A stretch of 64,000 bases of DNA from Clostridiales bacterium (GCA_017478485.1 JAFVDI010000031.1:310001-374000); one strand, 5' to 3'; positions 18,830-27,313 are shown, counted from the stretch's first letter. The notes: generated from the letters alone by a model not told the origin. Numbers and translations are program-made.

Positions 18830-19939
18830 ATGAGTATCAAGACCGGCGAATTAGTATCAGCAAGCAATCCCGAACTTAAGGCACAGACATTCACCATGAC
18901 AATGGAAGGCGGTTATGAGGCGACCGTAATGACATACGGTGCCGTTATCATCGATCTTATCGTACCTGATAAGGACGGCAAGCCCACAGATATCATGCTC
19001 GGCTGCAAGGGCCTTGATGAATACATGGGCAACGGCGCAAATCATGGTGCAGTCATCGGACGTTCTGCCAACAGGATCAAGGACGCTTCTTTTGTTATCA
19101 ACGGTGTTAAGTACCAGATCCCCAAGAACGAAGGCGAGAATAACCTCCACTCGGGCAACCCCGCTTATCAGAATGTTTTCTGGGACGGAAATGTCCTTTC
19201 AGAGGAAGAAGCAGACAGCATGATCCTTGATTCCGGCATCGCAGGCATCCCCGGATGTGTCGGCGAAGCGGTCCTTCTCAGCTACGAGAGCCCTGACGGA
19301 GCTACAGGTTTCCCCGGAAACCTCTATACCAAGGTGCTTTACGCTTGGCTCGAAGACAAGACATTCCTCATCCTTTATTACGGAAAGAGTGACAAGGATA
19401 CCGTTTTCGCTCCCACAAACCATTCATACTTTAATCTCCGCGGTGAGAATGCCGAGGGTACTGTTAATAATGACCTCATCATGATCAACTCCGACAAGAT
19501 CACCATCAAGGATGACAACAACGTTCCTACAGGCGAGCTCAAGGATGTTGAGGGAACCGTTTTCGACTGCAGGGAATATCGTTTCATCGGCGAACTTAAT
19601 GACAGTGACGACCACCAGATGGTCATCTCCAAGGGCATCGACCAGAACTTCTGCCTTAATACAAAGGCCGGAACATTCTCTTTTGCCGCAGCCGTTACCG
19701 CGCCTGAGTCAGGTATCACTATGGAGTGCTTAACTGACATGCCGGGAATCCAGATCTATGCAGGCAACAACTTAGGGAGCCCCTTAGATCAGAAGACAAC
19801 AAAGGCTTACGGCCAGTATGACGCTATCTGCCTTGAAGCGCAGATGGTTCCTAATGCCGTTAACCTTGAAGGATTTGATTCGCCCGTGATCAAGGCAGGG
19901 GAGGCCTGCTATCACGCGTGCGGATACAGATTCGTGTGA
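18830..19939 (+). CDS. galM: Aldose 1-epimerase
   Basis: Interconverts alpha and beta anomers of aldoses. The 369 residues have the galactose mutarotase fold signature: YGAVIIDLIVPDKDG near the N-terminus, NHGAVIGRSANRI, the catalytic His region TNHSYFNLRG, and the C-terminal LEAQMVPNAVN. The start at 18830 has TGGAGG (18815-18820) with 9 nt spacing. A TATAAT (18790-18795) lies upstream. Monocistronic. Confidence 0.92.
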   Translation: MSIKTGELVSASNPELKAQTFTMTMEGGYEATVMTYGAVIIDLIVPDKDGKPTDIMLGCKGLDEYMGNGANHGAVIGRSANRIKDASFVINGVKYQIPKNEGENNLHSGNPAYQNVFWDGNVLSEEEADSMILDSGIAGIPGCVGEAVLLSYESPDGATGFPGNLYTKVLYAWLEDKTFLILYYGKSDKDTVFAPTNHSYFNLRGENAEGTVNNDLIMINSDKITIKDDNNVPTGELKDVEGTVFDCREYRFIGELNDSDDHQMVISKGIDQNFCLNTKAGTFSFAAAVTAPESGITMECLTDMPGIQIYAGNNLGSPLDQKTTKAYGQYDAICLEAQMVPNAVNLEGFDSPVIKAGEACYHACGYRFV

Positions 19940-19948
19940 TTTTCAGGC

Positions 19949-19976
19949 TTGTATTGAAGTTTTACAGTTGTATAAT
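19949..19976 (+). promoter_or_regulatory. ilvE promoter
   Basis: TTGTAT (19949-19954), 16 nt, TATAAT (19971-19976), about 40 nt before the ilvE start. Confidence 0.6.
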
Positions 19977-20017
19977 GCTTTATTAATCAAGAAACTATAG
20001 AAAGAAGGACTGATTCT

Positions 20018-21052
20018 ATGGAAAAGAAGAATCTCGATTGGTCGAACCTGACCTTCTCTTATCAGAAGACAGATAAGAGATTCGTAGCTAACTACAAGAA
20101 CGGCGCATGGGACGAGGGCGCTCTCATTGATGACGACATGATCGTCATGAGCGAGGACGCAGGCGTTCTCCAGTATGCACAGACAGTATTTGAAGGCCTT
20201 AAGGCTTATGAGACAGTAGACGGCAGGATCGTTACTTTCCGTCCTGACCTTAATGCTGACAGACTTCATGACTCTGCAGTCCGCCTTGAGATTCCCCCGA
20301 TTTCCAAGGAGTTGTTCCTCAGATCAGTTCAGGAGACAGTTGCAGGCAACGCAGCTTGGGTTCCCCCGTATGGTTCAGGCGCATCTCTGTATCTGAGACC
20401 TTACATCTTCGGTATTAACCCCGTTATCGGTGTTAAGCCTGCTGAAGACTATCAGTACAGGATCTTCGCTACACCTGTAGGCCCTTATTTCAAGGGCGGT
20501 GCAAAGCCGATCAAGGTCAAGATCTCCGATTTCGACCGTGCAGCTCCGCACGGAACAGGTAACATCAAGGCAGGCCTCAACTATGCTATGTCCCTGCACG
20601 CGATCGTTACTGCACACAAGGAAGGCTTTGCCGAGAACATCTATCTCGATCCGGCTACAAGAACAAAGATCGAGGAGACGGGTGGCGCTAACATCATCCT
20701 CACAGACGGCAAGGGAACACTCGTTGTACCTAAGTCCGATTCCATCCTGCCTTCCATCACGAGAAGGTCACTCGTTTATGTTGCAGAGCACTACTGCGGC
20801 ATGAAGATCGAGGAACGTGAGGTCTACCTCGAAGAGGTCATGAGCGGCAAGTTCACAGAGGGCGGTCTCTGCGGTACAGCAGCTGTTATCTCACCTCTCG
20901 GTTCTGTCAACGATCACGGCAAGGAATTCACATTCGCTTCCGGCATGGAGGAGATGGGCCCTGTCATGACCAAGCTCAGAGAGACACTCACAGGCATTCA
21001 GATGGGTACTGTCGAAGCACCTGAGGGCTGGATCATGGAGATAAAGGTCTGA
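20018..21052 (+). CDS. ilvE: Branched-chain-amino-acid aminotransferase
   Basis: PLP class IV transaminase for the last step of leucine, isoleucine and valine synthesis. The 344 residues include FEGLKAYETVDGRIVTFRPD, the PLP-lysine region GTGNIKAGLNYA, and EETGGANIILTDG with LPSITRRS. It has its own promoter and terminator, so it is controlled apart from the leu genes at the start of the window. Confidence 0.95.
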   Translation: MEKKNLDWSNLTFSYQKTDKRFVANYKNGAWDEGALIDDDMIVMSEDAGVLQYAQTVFEGLKAYETVDGRIVTFRPDLNADRLHDSAVRLEIPPISKELFLRSVQETVAGNAAWVPPYGSGASLYLRPYIFGINPVIGVKPAEDYQYRIFATPVGPYFKGGAKPIKVKISDFDRAAPHGTGNIKAGLNYAMSLHAIVTAHKEGFAENIYLDPATRTKIEETGGANIILTDGKGTLVVPKSDSILPSITRRSLVYVAEHYCGMKIEEREVYLEEVMSGKFTEGGLCGTAAVISPLGSVNDHGKEFTFASGMEEMGPVMTKLRETLTGIQMGTVEAPEGWIMEIKV

Positions 21053-21079
21053 TCTGAAAAGTTTTAACAAGACTTTAAG

Positions 21080-21108
21080 AGGCTGTCACAAGTAGTGGCA
21101 GCCTTTTT
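21080..21108 (+). terminator. Intrinsic terminator after ilvE
   Basis: 10-bp stem 21080-21089 / 21095-21104 with one G-U, loop AAGTA, then TTTTT. Confidence 0.85.
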
Positions 21109-21221
21109 AGTTGTTCGAGGATCAGATCTGTATCGTGGTATAATTTTTGAAAGTAAATACTGCGGTTCAATGAACGGAAGGCACATGTTGCCGCTCCGTT
21201 TAACATTGAGGTAATTGTTTT

Positions 21222-21974
21222 ATGGGAAAGAGATTATCCGTTAAGATTGCAGTTTTTGTGCTCTTGGTGGCATCTGCTGTTTTTATGTGCGCATGCCTTC
21301 CTTTTAAGCCGCCGAAGCCTTCCAAAGCAGCTGTTGAAAGAGCTGTAAGGGAAGAGTCAGGACTTGATTGCAGGCTCATCAGACAGATAGATGAGGAGAC
21401 TTACATTTTCGAAGATGTATCACGCGGGATCGAGTTCGAGGTATTGGTCAGACCCGAGAAGGTTAAGATCGATGCCAGTGAGGGCGGCTATACAGGCAAG
21501 TACTATTACAATATCCTTCAGGATATTGCCGTTTATAAATCTTATTCGAATGATGTGGATCAGCTGCTCAGGAAATATAATCTCACAGATGTTGAGAGAG
21601 GCTCTGATTACACATGTATCGAGCACATTTATCTTCTAGTTGATAAGGATCTGAGTAATGACAGGATAGAAGACATAAATGCTTTTCTCAGGGGCCTGCG
21701 CGACATTGCCATTAAAGATATCGAGACCGGTAATGATTTCTATTCGGAAATGCATAAGGATTTCGGATATACGGTTAGGATCGTGAAAGTCGACAGATCC
21801 GGAGAAGGGGATCTAATGTACAATATCAAAGGCAACAGCGCAGTCGACGGCTGGAGTTTAACGGCAGACGTCGAAGACTCCGAACTTGATCTGCGCAAGA
21901 TGAATGAGGATCATCAGTGTTATACCACGCCTAAGGCTGGTGGTATGGCTGTTGTGATACGTGTTTTTTCATGA
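21222..21974 (+). CDS. Lipoprotein, unknown
   Basis: A 250-residue protein with signal peptide and a lipobox-like VFMCAC (Cys about residue 23-25). No domain recognised. A TATAAT at 21139-21144 is the likely promoter. The 5' leader contains a hairpin AACGGA-A-GGC...GCC-GC-TCCGTT (about 21173-21200). The next reading frame starts 46 nt downstream. Confidence 0.7.
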   Translation: MGKRLSVKIAVFVLLVASAVFMCACLPFKPPKPSKAAVERAVREESGLDCRLIRQIDEETYIFEDVSRGIEFEVLVRPEKVKIDASEGGYTGKYYYNILQDIAVYKSYSNDVDQLLRKYNLTDVERGSDYTCIEHIYLLVDKDLSNDRIEDINAFLRGLRDIAIKDIETGNDFYSEMHKDFGYTVRIVKVDRSGEGDLMYNIKGNSAVDGWSLTADVEDSELDLRKMNEDHQCYTTPKAGGMAVVIRVFS

Positions 21975-22019
21975 AGAACAAAACCGCAGGTCTATCTGTA
22001 TCTAAGGTAAACACTTGCA

Positions 22020-22371
22020 GTGGATGACACCGGTATAAAGAAATACATTACGGCAGGTATTATCCTTATCTTTTGTATATTAACAGGCGTGATCCTCTGG
22101 CTGGTCTTCAGGCCGGGATATGAGATGCCGGTCGTTCCGTTTACTTATCATGGCGAGCATGGCTTTATTTGTATTTTTGCTTCAAGCGGGGATATCTACC
22201 GTATAGAACCCAAAGATTACGGTTCTCACCCGTATGCCTTTCAAACAGCTGCCATGACGGCGCTTGAAAACGGCGAACGGAGGTTTGGTTCAAGCATCAC
22301 GGCAAGATATCGGCGAGTGAACTTAAGAAGCAATACCATGCTTTCAGAAAGATAACGGATAACCCGGCTTG
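22020..22371 (+). pseudogene. Short membrane-anchored protein with probable frameshift
   Basis: From a GTG at 22020 the frame encodes one membrane helix (about residues 9-30) and an extracytoplasmic part, ending at 22355 with an Arg-rich tail that uses CGG, CGA and AGG codons unlike the neighbours. A different frame from about 22280 to the TGA at 22369-22371 encodes a more natural tail (VWFKHHGKISASELKKQY...) with host-like codons. An indel near 22275-22285 would join them, so this looks like a frameshifted or decaying gene; a sequencing error would look the same. The ribosome site is weak. Confidence 0.5.
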
Positions 22372-22415
22372 ACATCGTCAGACTATCGCGGTAGTATAGA
22401 CTACAAGAATAGTCT
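22369..22415 (+). promoter_or_regulatory. blaI-type promoter with operator
   Basis: TTGACA (22369-22374), 17 nt, TAGTAT (22392-22397). Over and after the -10 lie the inverted repeats GTAGT-N4-ACTAC (22391-22404) and AGACTA-N6-TAGTCT (22398-22415), with a further AGACTAT at 22380-22386. BlaI/MecI repressors bind TACA/TGTA-type dyads in this position, so autoregulation by the next gene is likely. Confidence 0.7.
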
Positions 22416-22426
22416 GGAGGCTTTAT

Positions 22427-22783
22427 ATGCAGGAGAAACTTTTCGACAGTGAAGCAAAAGTTATGGAGATCCTTTGGGAAAAGGGAGCTCTGTCAGCAAA
22501 AGAGATCAGCCTGATCGCAGCTGACACGATAGGCTGGAATAAGAACACCACATACACGGTGATCAAGAAACTCGAAGCAAAGGGATTCATCAGACGTGAT
22601 GAGCCCGGGTTTATCTGCACTCCCCTCGTTTCCAGGGAAGAGATACAAAAGAGCGAGGCATCTTCATTGCTCAACAAGTTCTTCGGAGGATCGAGGAAGG
22701 CGTTGTTCTCTGCGCTTCTGGAAGACGAGAAACTCTCTGATAAAGAGATAAAAGAACTTAAAGACCTTATCGATAAAAGGTGA
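22427..22783 (+). CDS. BlaI/MecI-family repressor
   Basis: A 118-residue winged-helix protein (DSEAKVMEILWEKGALSAKEISLIA, then NKNTTYTVIKKLEAKGFI), with a C-terminal helical dimerisation part. In the family, a partner M56 protease cleaves the repressor after a signal. TCTGGAGG (22413-22420) gives a strong start. The operator dyad overlaps the promoter just upstream. Followed directly by the M56 peptidase. The signal need not be a beta-lactam, since no beta-lactamase is near. Confidence 0.9.
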   Translation: MQEKLFDSEAKVMEILWEKGALSAKEISLIAADTIGWNKNTTYTVIKKLEAKGFIRRDEPGFICTPLVSREEIQKSEASSLLNKFFGGSRKALFSALLEDEKLSDKEIKELKDLIDKR

Positions 22784-22788
22784 CTTTC

Positions 22789-23700
22789 ATGATCGCTGAG
22801 ACCTGTTACTGGATATTGAATATGAGCATTGTCGCATCACTGATGGGACTCATAGTGATGCTCATAAGAAAGATCAGGATCATTCCGAGAAGAGTGTCTG
22901 TTTTCCTCTGGATAATTCCATTTCTGAGGATGGTGCTGCCGGTCGGACTGAACAGCCCGTACAGTCTGATGTCCGTCTTTTCAAGGCTTACGAGGAACGT
23001 TACCGTATTTAAACCTTCGGATGACATCTCATTTTCGATCAGTAATTCCATAAGGGCAGCGGACAGCTATTCTCCGTTTAGGTTTAAGAGCAATGGCCTG
23101 AATATGGTATTTACCGTCACCGGTTTTATCTGGATCGTTGCAGCTTTAGCTCTCTTGATCGCATTGACGATCCTCTATGTATCGACAAAGAAAGCTGTTG
23201 CCGATTCCAAGCTTTTGAATTCAAACATATACTTTTCGGGCAAGGTGGACAGTCCTGCTGTATACGGGATAATCAAGCCCAGAATAGTGATCCCTGAATC
23301 ATATAAGGAAAAAAATCTTGAATACATTATCAGGCATGAGAAGACTCACATAAAGCGCCTTGATAATCTGTGGAGGATACTGGGATTCGTTACGGCCTCT
23401 GTGCATTGGTTTAATCCGCTGTCGTGGGTATTCCTCAAAGCATTTCTTAATGATCTTGAACTTGCCTGTGATGAGATGGCCTTGGCAGGACTGGAAAAAG
23501 ATGAAAGAAAAAAGTATGCAATGACGCTGCTTGAAGCTTCGCAGAGCAAGAGCCTTCTGGTATCTGCATTTGGCGGGGCTAAGGTAAGGACAAGGATAGA
23601 AAACGTTCTTTCATATAAGAAGATGACTTTGGTCTCTGCAACCGGATTTACTTTGTTGATACTGGTGATCATCTTTACATTGGTAACAAACGCGGGATAA
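22789..23700 (+). CDS. M56-family (BlaR1-like) membrane metallopeptidase without sensor domain
   Basis: About 303 residues with N-terminal membrane helices (about 5-30, 35-55, 110-135), the zinc motif HEKTH (HExxH) in IIRHEKTHIKRLDN, the downstream ELACDE glutamate region, and a last helix near the C-terminus. BlaR1 has an extra ~250-residue penicillin-binding sensor domain; here the protein ends after the last helix. ATG 22789 has AAAGGTGA at 5 nt and was preferred over a GTG at 22780 overlapping the blaI stop. Likely inactivates the upstream repressor. The following lipoprotein may supply the sensing part. Confidence 0.88.
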   Translation: MIAETCYWILNMSIVASLMGLIVMLIRKIRIIPRRVSVFLWIIPFLRMVLPVGLNSPYSLMSVFSRLTRNVTVFKPSDDISFSISNSIRAADSYSPFRFKSNGLNMVFTVTGFIWIVAALALLIALTILYVSTKKAVADSKLLNSNIYFSGKVDSPAVYGIIKPRIVIPESYKEKNLEYIIRHEKTHIKRLDNLWRILGFVTASVHWFNPLSWVFLKAFLNDLELACDEMALAGLEKDERKKYAMTLLEASQSKSLLVSAFGGAKVRTRIENVLSYKKMTLVSATGFTLLILVIIFTLVTNAG

Positions 23701-23714
23701 GAAAGGAGAATTCC

Positions 23715-24155
23715 ATGAAGATCACAACGATCGTTTTAGCAGCATCACTGATGCTGTCACTTACAGCATGCTCTCAAGTTAAAGGACAGACAGACTTAAC
23801 GTCAGGCCCTGAACAAACAGTTGAGACAAAGACTCAGATCGAAGAGCTCAGAGAGAAGTACCCCGAGTATTTCGAAATGTCTTCATTCAAAGGAATAGAA
23901 GTCTATGTCTGGGAAATGGCTGAAGGGTCGTATCACTGCGGCATGATGAGCGGAACAAACCGCAATAAGACCGATGAAGAGATATGGGATCTTGCAAAAA
24001 AGTCTCTTTCAATTGAAGAAGCGAAAATGATACTTAATGAACTTGGCGTAAAAAGAGAAGATGTATTCATTATCCCGGTCGTTCAGCCAATTTCAAGTTA
24101 CAGATATGAGATCGATGATGCATATAGGGAAAAGGTCAGAAAACTCTTTGAATGA
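23715..24155 (+). CDS. Lipoprotein of the BlaI/M56 operon
   Basis: A 146-residue lipoprotein (signal peptide, lipobox SLTAC, Cys about 19), with a small domain containing EKYPEYF, KGIEVYVWEM and SYHCGMMSGTNR. Small lipoproteins of this type are common beside BlaI/M56 pairs in Clostridia, from my general familiarity with these loci. Third gene of the operon, AAAGGAG ahead of the start. Function unknown; it may be the regulated output or the signal sensor. Confidence 0.75.
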   Translation: MKITTIVLAASLMLSLTACSQVKGQTDLTSGPEQTVETKTQIEELREKYPEYFEMSSFKGIEVYVWEMAEGSYHCGMMSGTNRNKTDEEIWDLAKKSLSIEEAKMILNELGVKREDVFIIPVVQPISSYRYEIDDAYREKVRKLFE

Positions 24156-24189
24156 TATCAGCATACTGATAGATCAATTGATTAAAGGG

Positions 24190-24218
24190 CGCGCGTATAT
24201 ATACGCGCGTTCATTTTT
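24190..24218 (+). terminator. Intrinsic terminator, perfect 20-bp palindrome
   Basis: Alternating CGCGCG-TATATATA-CGCGCG palindrome at 24190-24209 followed by TTCATTTTT; closes the BlaI operon. Confidence 0.8.
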
Positions 24219-24252
24219 AGTACCGGAAAAAACATGAAAATTTGATCTCAAA

Positions 24253-24287
24253 AACCTATTGACATAGTAGGTTGATAGTGTTAAATT
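24253..24287 (+). promoter_or_regulatory. Cysteine-regulon promoter and operator 1
   Basis: AACCTA (24253-24258), nine bases, TAGGTT (24268-24273): a perfect 6-bp dyad whose spacer contains the -35 TTGACA (24259-24264). -10 is TAAATT (24282-24287) at 17 nt. The same element occurs at 28633 and 34364. Binding here would block RNA polymerase, so a repressor is expected, most simply the Rrf2 protein encoded at 28175. Confidence 0.8.
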
Positions 24288-24318
24288 ATCGCCATCACGA
24301 TGAAAGGAGGAGTGAGAA

Positions 24319-24438
24319 ATGTACAAAACAGTTAATACAGCAGCTACCATGATGATGTGTTGTCGAATGCTTAGCTCCCGGGTGCGCTATATGGCCCAGG
24401 GCGGAAGAAGACATTCCTCACGCCTTGAGAACGATTGA
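24319..24438 (+). CDS. Cysteine (Met-Cys) leader peptide 1
   Basis: A 39-codon ORF behind AAAGGAGG (24303-24310). Codons 11-15 are ATG ATG ATG TGT TGT (MMMCC). The last Cys codon ends at 24363. The antiterminator segment CTCCCGGG starts at 24375, 11 nt later, inside the ORF. No resemblance to a folded protein; its likely job is to let ribosome stalling at Cys (possibly also Met) codons report aminoacyl-tRNA supply. The same layout recurs in two other units. Confidence 0.75.
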   Translation: MYKTVNTAATMMMCCRMLSSRVRYMAQGGRRHSSRLEND

Positions 24439-24510
24439 TGTTAATGCATTAGATTGCAACTGAACATAAGCCATGCGCCCGGGAGTAAAAAAACTTACCG
24501 GGCATTTTTA
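24375..24510 (+). terminator. Attenuator 1 (antiterminator/terminator switch)
   Basis: Segment A CTCCCGGG (24375-24382) pairs perfectly with segment B CCCGGGAG (24478-24485); flanking T-G, G-C, C-G and G-T pairs lengthen it to about 12 bp. Segment B also pairs with C: GCCCGG (24477-24482) with CCGGGC (24498-24503), with an inner TAA/TTA, followed by ATTTTTA, an intrinsic terminator. A:B and B:C cannot coexist. It lies between leader peptide 1 and the MetQ gene. Confidence 0.7.
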
Positions 24511-24566
24511 TGCCTTACACAAAATCATTCTTAAGCAAAAACACAAAACAAAAGGAGAAACACGAC

Positions 24567-25460
24567 ATGAAAAGCATTTTTAAAAAGATTCTTACAGCAG
24601 GACTGCTTCTTGCAGTTACAGGTTCATTCGCAGCTTGCGCTAAAGCGCCTGAGGCAACAACAAAGGTAGACGGCGGCACGGTAACGAGCAATGCAGAGGC
24701 TGACATCAAGCCTGACGAACAGAAAGCTAACGTAGTACTCAAGGTCGGCGCAAACATCACACCTCACTCAGAGATCCTTGAAGTCGCAAAGCCGATCCTT
24801 GAAACAAAGGGAATCACACTTGAGATCGTAAAGCTTGAGGATTCCATCACACCTAACACAGGCGTTATCGAAGGTTCACTCGATGCAAACTATTTCCAGC
24901 ATGTTCCTTACCTTGAGCAGTTCAATAAGGAAAACAATTCCACACTCGTTTCTGCAGGCGCAGTTCACTATGAACCGTTCGGCGTATATGCAGGAAAGGT
25001 TAAGAACCTTAAGGATCTTAAGGAAGGCGCTGTAGTAGCAGTACCCAACAACGTAACAAACGAAGCAAGAGCACTTCTTCTCCTTGCACAGGAAAACATC
25101 ATCAAACTTAAAGATGGTGCAGGAATTAACGCAACCATCGCAGACATCGCTGAGAACCCTCTTAACATCAAGTTTAAGGAACTCGCACCTGAGCAGCTTG
25201 TTGCAGCGCTTCCTGACGTAGACGTAGCAGTCATCAACGGTAACTATGCGATCGAGGGCGGACTCCACGTAAGCCAGGCACTCGCAGTTGAAGCAAACGA
25301 CGGTCTTGCAGCCAAGACATACGGAAACATCATCGCAACATCAGCAGAGAAGGCAAATGATCCCGCAGTAAAGACTCTTGTTGAAGTACTCCAGGGACCT
25401 GAAATAGCTAAGTTCATCAAAGAGAAGTATGACGGCGCGGTAGTTCCGCTTTTCGGTTGA
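24567..25460 (+). CDS. metQ: MetQ/NlpA-type substrate-binding lipoprotein
   Basis: Binding protein of a MUT-type ABC importer for methionine or related sulfur amino acids. Lipobox near SFAACAK; mature NlpA-type fold with LKVGANITPHSEILE, the ligand region DANYFQHVPYLEQFN, YEPFGVYAGKVKNL and VAVINGNYAIEGGL. ATG 24567 has AAAGGAG at good distance; the ATG at 24510 is in the terminator and rejected. The matching ATPase and permease (metN, metI) sit 6 kb away in another unit with the same operator and leader type. Cysteine control, with no SAM riboswitch or T-box, suggests that the ligand may be cystine/cysteine or that methionine serves as a cysteine source. Confidence 0.9.
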   Translation: MKSIFKKILTAGLLLAVTGSFAACAKAPEATTKVDGGTVTSNAEADIKPDEQKANVVLKVGANITPHSEILEVAKPILETKGITLEIVKLEDSITPNTGVIEGSLDANYFQHVPYLEQFNKENNSTLVSAGAVHYEPFGVYAGKVKNLKDLKEGAVVAVPNNVTNEARALLLLAQENIIKLKDGAGINATIADIAENPLNIKFKELAPEQLVAALPDVDVAVINGNYAIEGGLHVSQALAVEANDGLAAKTYGNIIATSAEKANDPAVKTLVEVLQGPEIAKFIKEKYDGAVVPLFG

Positions 25461-25485
25461 TCAGATACATAAGGAGACGGGAATA

Positions 25486-26646
25486 ATGATCGGTTTTGAG
25501 TATTACAATCCGGCGAAAATCGTTTTCGGAGAAGGCAGTGAGAACAATTTAGGCAAACTCCTTGAACAGTACAGAGTAACCAGCCTGCTCCTCGTTTACA
25601 GCGGAGACTTCATCAAGAAACTGGGAATCTACGATGTGATCACAAACGCCGTAAACGAATTGGGAATCAAGTTCTCAGAGAGCGGAGACGTGGTACCGAA
25701 TCCTTCGATCGAACTCGTCAGAGAACTTGTCAAAAAGGGCAAGGAAGATAAAGTTGACTTCGTTCTGGCAGTCGGTGGAGGAAGCTCCATCGACACCGCC
25801 AAGGCGATAGCTCTCGGTATACCGTACGATGGCGATGTCTGGGATTTCTTCGATAAAGGCATATCTCCCGAAAGTGTTTTGAATATCGGAGTGATCGCAA
25901 CAACGGCATCGAGCGGTTCCGAGACATCCAACTGCGCTATCCTCTCATACGGAGAGTGGAAGAAAGGTTTTGAAGATGACCGCATAATCCCTAAGTTTGC
26001 GATCATGAACCCGAGGTATACGGTAAATCTTCCTTCTTACCAGACATATGTAGGCATCGCAGACGTATTGTCCCATCTTCTTGAAAGGTACTTCTCCGAT
26101 GAGAAGAATTCGGATACTACAGACTATCTTATCGAGGGCGCGGTGAGGGCACTTCTCGTAAATGCGCAAAGACTCATCGATGATCCCAAGAACATAAACG
26201 CAAGAGCTGAGATCCAGTGGCTGGCTTCTGTAGCACACAACAATTTCCTCGATGCCGGAAGAAGAGCTGACTGGGCATCACACCGTATCGAACACGAATT
26301 GTCAGCCCAGTACAACATTACACACGGTGAAGGCATGGCAGTCGTTTTCACGGCATGGACCAAATACATGGCAGACGTAAAGCCCTGGAGGCTGGCGCTT
26401 CTTGCGAGCAGAGTCTATGGAAAAGATCCGTACGACTATTCAGAAAAAGAAAGGGCACTTTTGTTATCCGAAGAGCTTGAGAGATTCTTTAAAAAGCTGG
26501 GACTCAAGACACACCTGTCTGAGCTCGGCATCGGGGATAAGGATTTCGAAGTTATGGCAAAACGTGCAACGGCAGGCGGCACCGTAGGACACTATGTCCC
26601 TCTTGACGCAGAAAGATTCATTGAGATCTTAAAGCTCGCGCTTTAA
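25486..26646 (+). CDS. Iron-containing alcohol dehydrogenase (BdhA/YugJ-like)
   Basis: A 386-residue group III dehydrogenase. NAD(P) binding: VGGGSSIDTAKAIA. Metal ligands: Asp and His in IADVLSHLLERYF, His in ASHRIEHELSAQ, and His in ITHGEGMAV. Members reduce aldehydes or ketones to alcohols with NAD(P)H in the cytosol. It starts 25 nt after metQ with AAGGAGAC upstream and is followed 43 nt later by an AhpD-like gene, so it is under the cysteine leader. Why an alcohol dehydrogenase is controlled with sulfur uptake is unclear; the substrate could be a sulfur-compound-derived aldehyde. Confidence 0.9.
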   Translation: MIGFEYYNPAKIVFGEGSENNLGKLLEQYRVTSLLLVYSGDFIKKLGIYDVITNAVNELGIKFSESGDVVPNPSIELVRELVKKGKEDKVDFVLAVGGGSSIDTAKAIALGIPYDGDVWDFFDKGISPESVLNIGVIATTASSGSETSNCAILSYGEWKKGFEDDRIIPKFAIMNPRYTVNLPSYQTYVGIADVLSHLLERYFSDEKNSDTTDYLIEGAVRALLVNAQRLIDDPKNINARAEIQWLASVAHNNFLDAGRRADWASHRIEHELSAQYNITHGEGMAVVFTAWTKYMADVKPWRLALLASRVYGKDPYDYSEKERALLLSEELERFFKKLGLKTHLSELGIGDKDFEVMAKRATAGGTVGHYVPLDAERFIEILKLAL

Positions 26647-26689
26647 GCAAATTAATACCGAGAGAAAAATCGAAAAGGAGATCACAAAA

Positions 26690-27244
26690 ATGGCTAGGAT
26701 CAAACTGGTAGAACAGAATGAAGCAACAGGTGCCGAGAAGGAGCGCTACGATGAGCTCGCCGGCCGCAACGCAGTAACAAACATGAAGAAGGGACTTCTC
26801 AACGATGCTGCAACATACGATGCTTACATGGCATGGTACACATCATGGAAGAGACTGGTAGAAGTCATCGGTGAGAAGGATGCAATTCTTTATGCCCACA
26901 AGATATCAACAACAAATTCATGCCAGCTCTGCTCGCTTTTCTTTATCAGTGACGTTAAGGGCTTAGGTCTCGATCCCGCAAATCTCGTATATGACGAGAA
27001 GGAAAAGGTGCTCGCAGAGCTTGCGGAGCAGTATGTTAAGAATCCTACTGCAGTTTCAGATGAACTTTTCGATAAGCTCAGAAAGTTCTTCAATGATCAG
27101 GAACTCGTTGTAATCGTAGGTTTCGCAGGTCAGATGATCGCAACAAACAACTTTAACGCAGTATTCAAGATCGACGTAGATAAGAGACTTCTGCCTTTGC
27201 TCGGTGAGTTCAAGCCGGCAACATGGCGCGAAGCTATCAAGTAA
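26690..27244 (+). CDS. AhpD-like / carboxymuconolactone decarboxylase family protein
   Basis: A 184-residue helical protein of the AhpD fold. The redox-type CxxC appears as SCQLCSLFF after a His-containing helix (LYAHKISTTNSCQLC), as in alkylhydroperoxidase AhpD. Predicted cytosolic thiol-dependent peroxidase or oxidoreductase. Third gene of the metQ unit with AAAAGGAG ahead of its start. Placement in the cysteine regulon fits thiol or peroxide defence; the reaction is not settled. Confidence 0.8.
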   Translation: MARIKLVEQNEATGAEKERYDELAGRNAVTNMKKGLLNDAATYDAYMAWYTSWKRLVEVIGEKDAILYAHKISTTNSCQLCSLFFISDVKGLGLDPANLVYDEKEKVLAELAEQYVKNPTAVSDELFDKLRKFFNDQELVVIVGFAGQMIATNNFNAVFKIDVDKRLLPLLGEFKPATWREAIK

Positions 27245-27272
27245 TCAATTTTCGTCCTTCAATCACATAAAA

Positions 27273-27313
27273 GGCGGCGGTAACCCTGTTGGGGAACCGC
27301 CGTCTTTATATTT
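27273..27313 (+). terminator. Intrinsic terminator after the metQ unit
   Basis: GGCGGCGGT...ACCGCCGTC stem (27273-27281 with about 27296-27304, one G-U), then TTTATATTTTTT. Confidence 0.8.
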
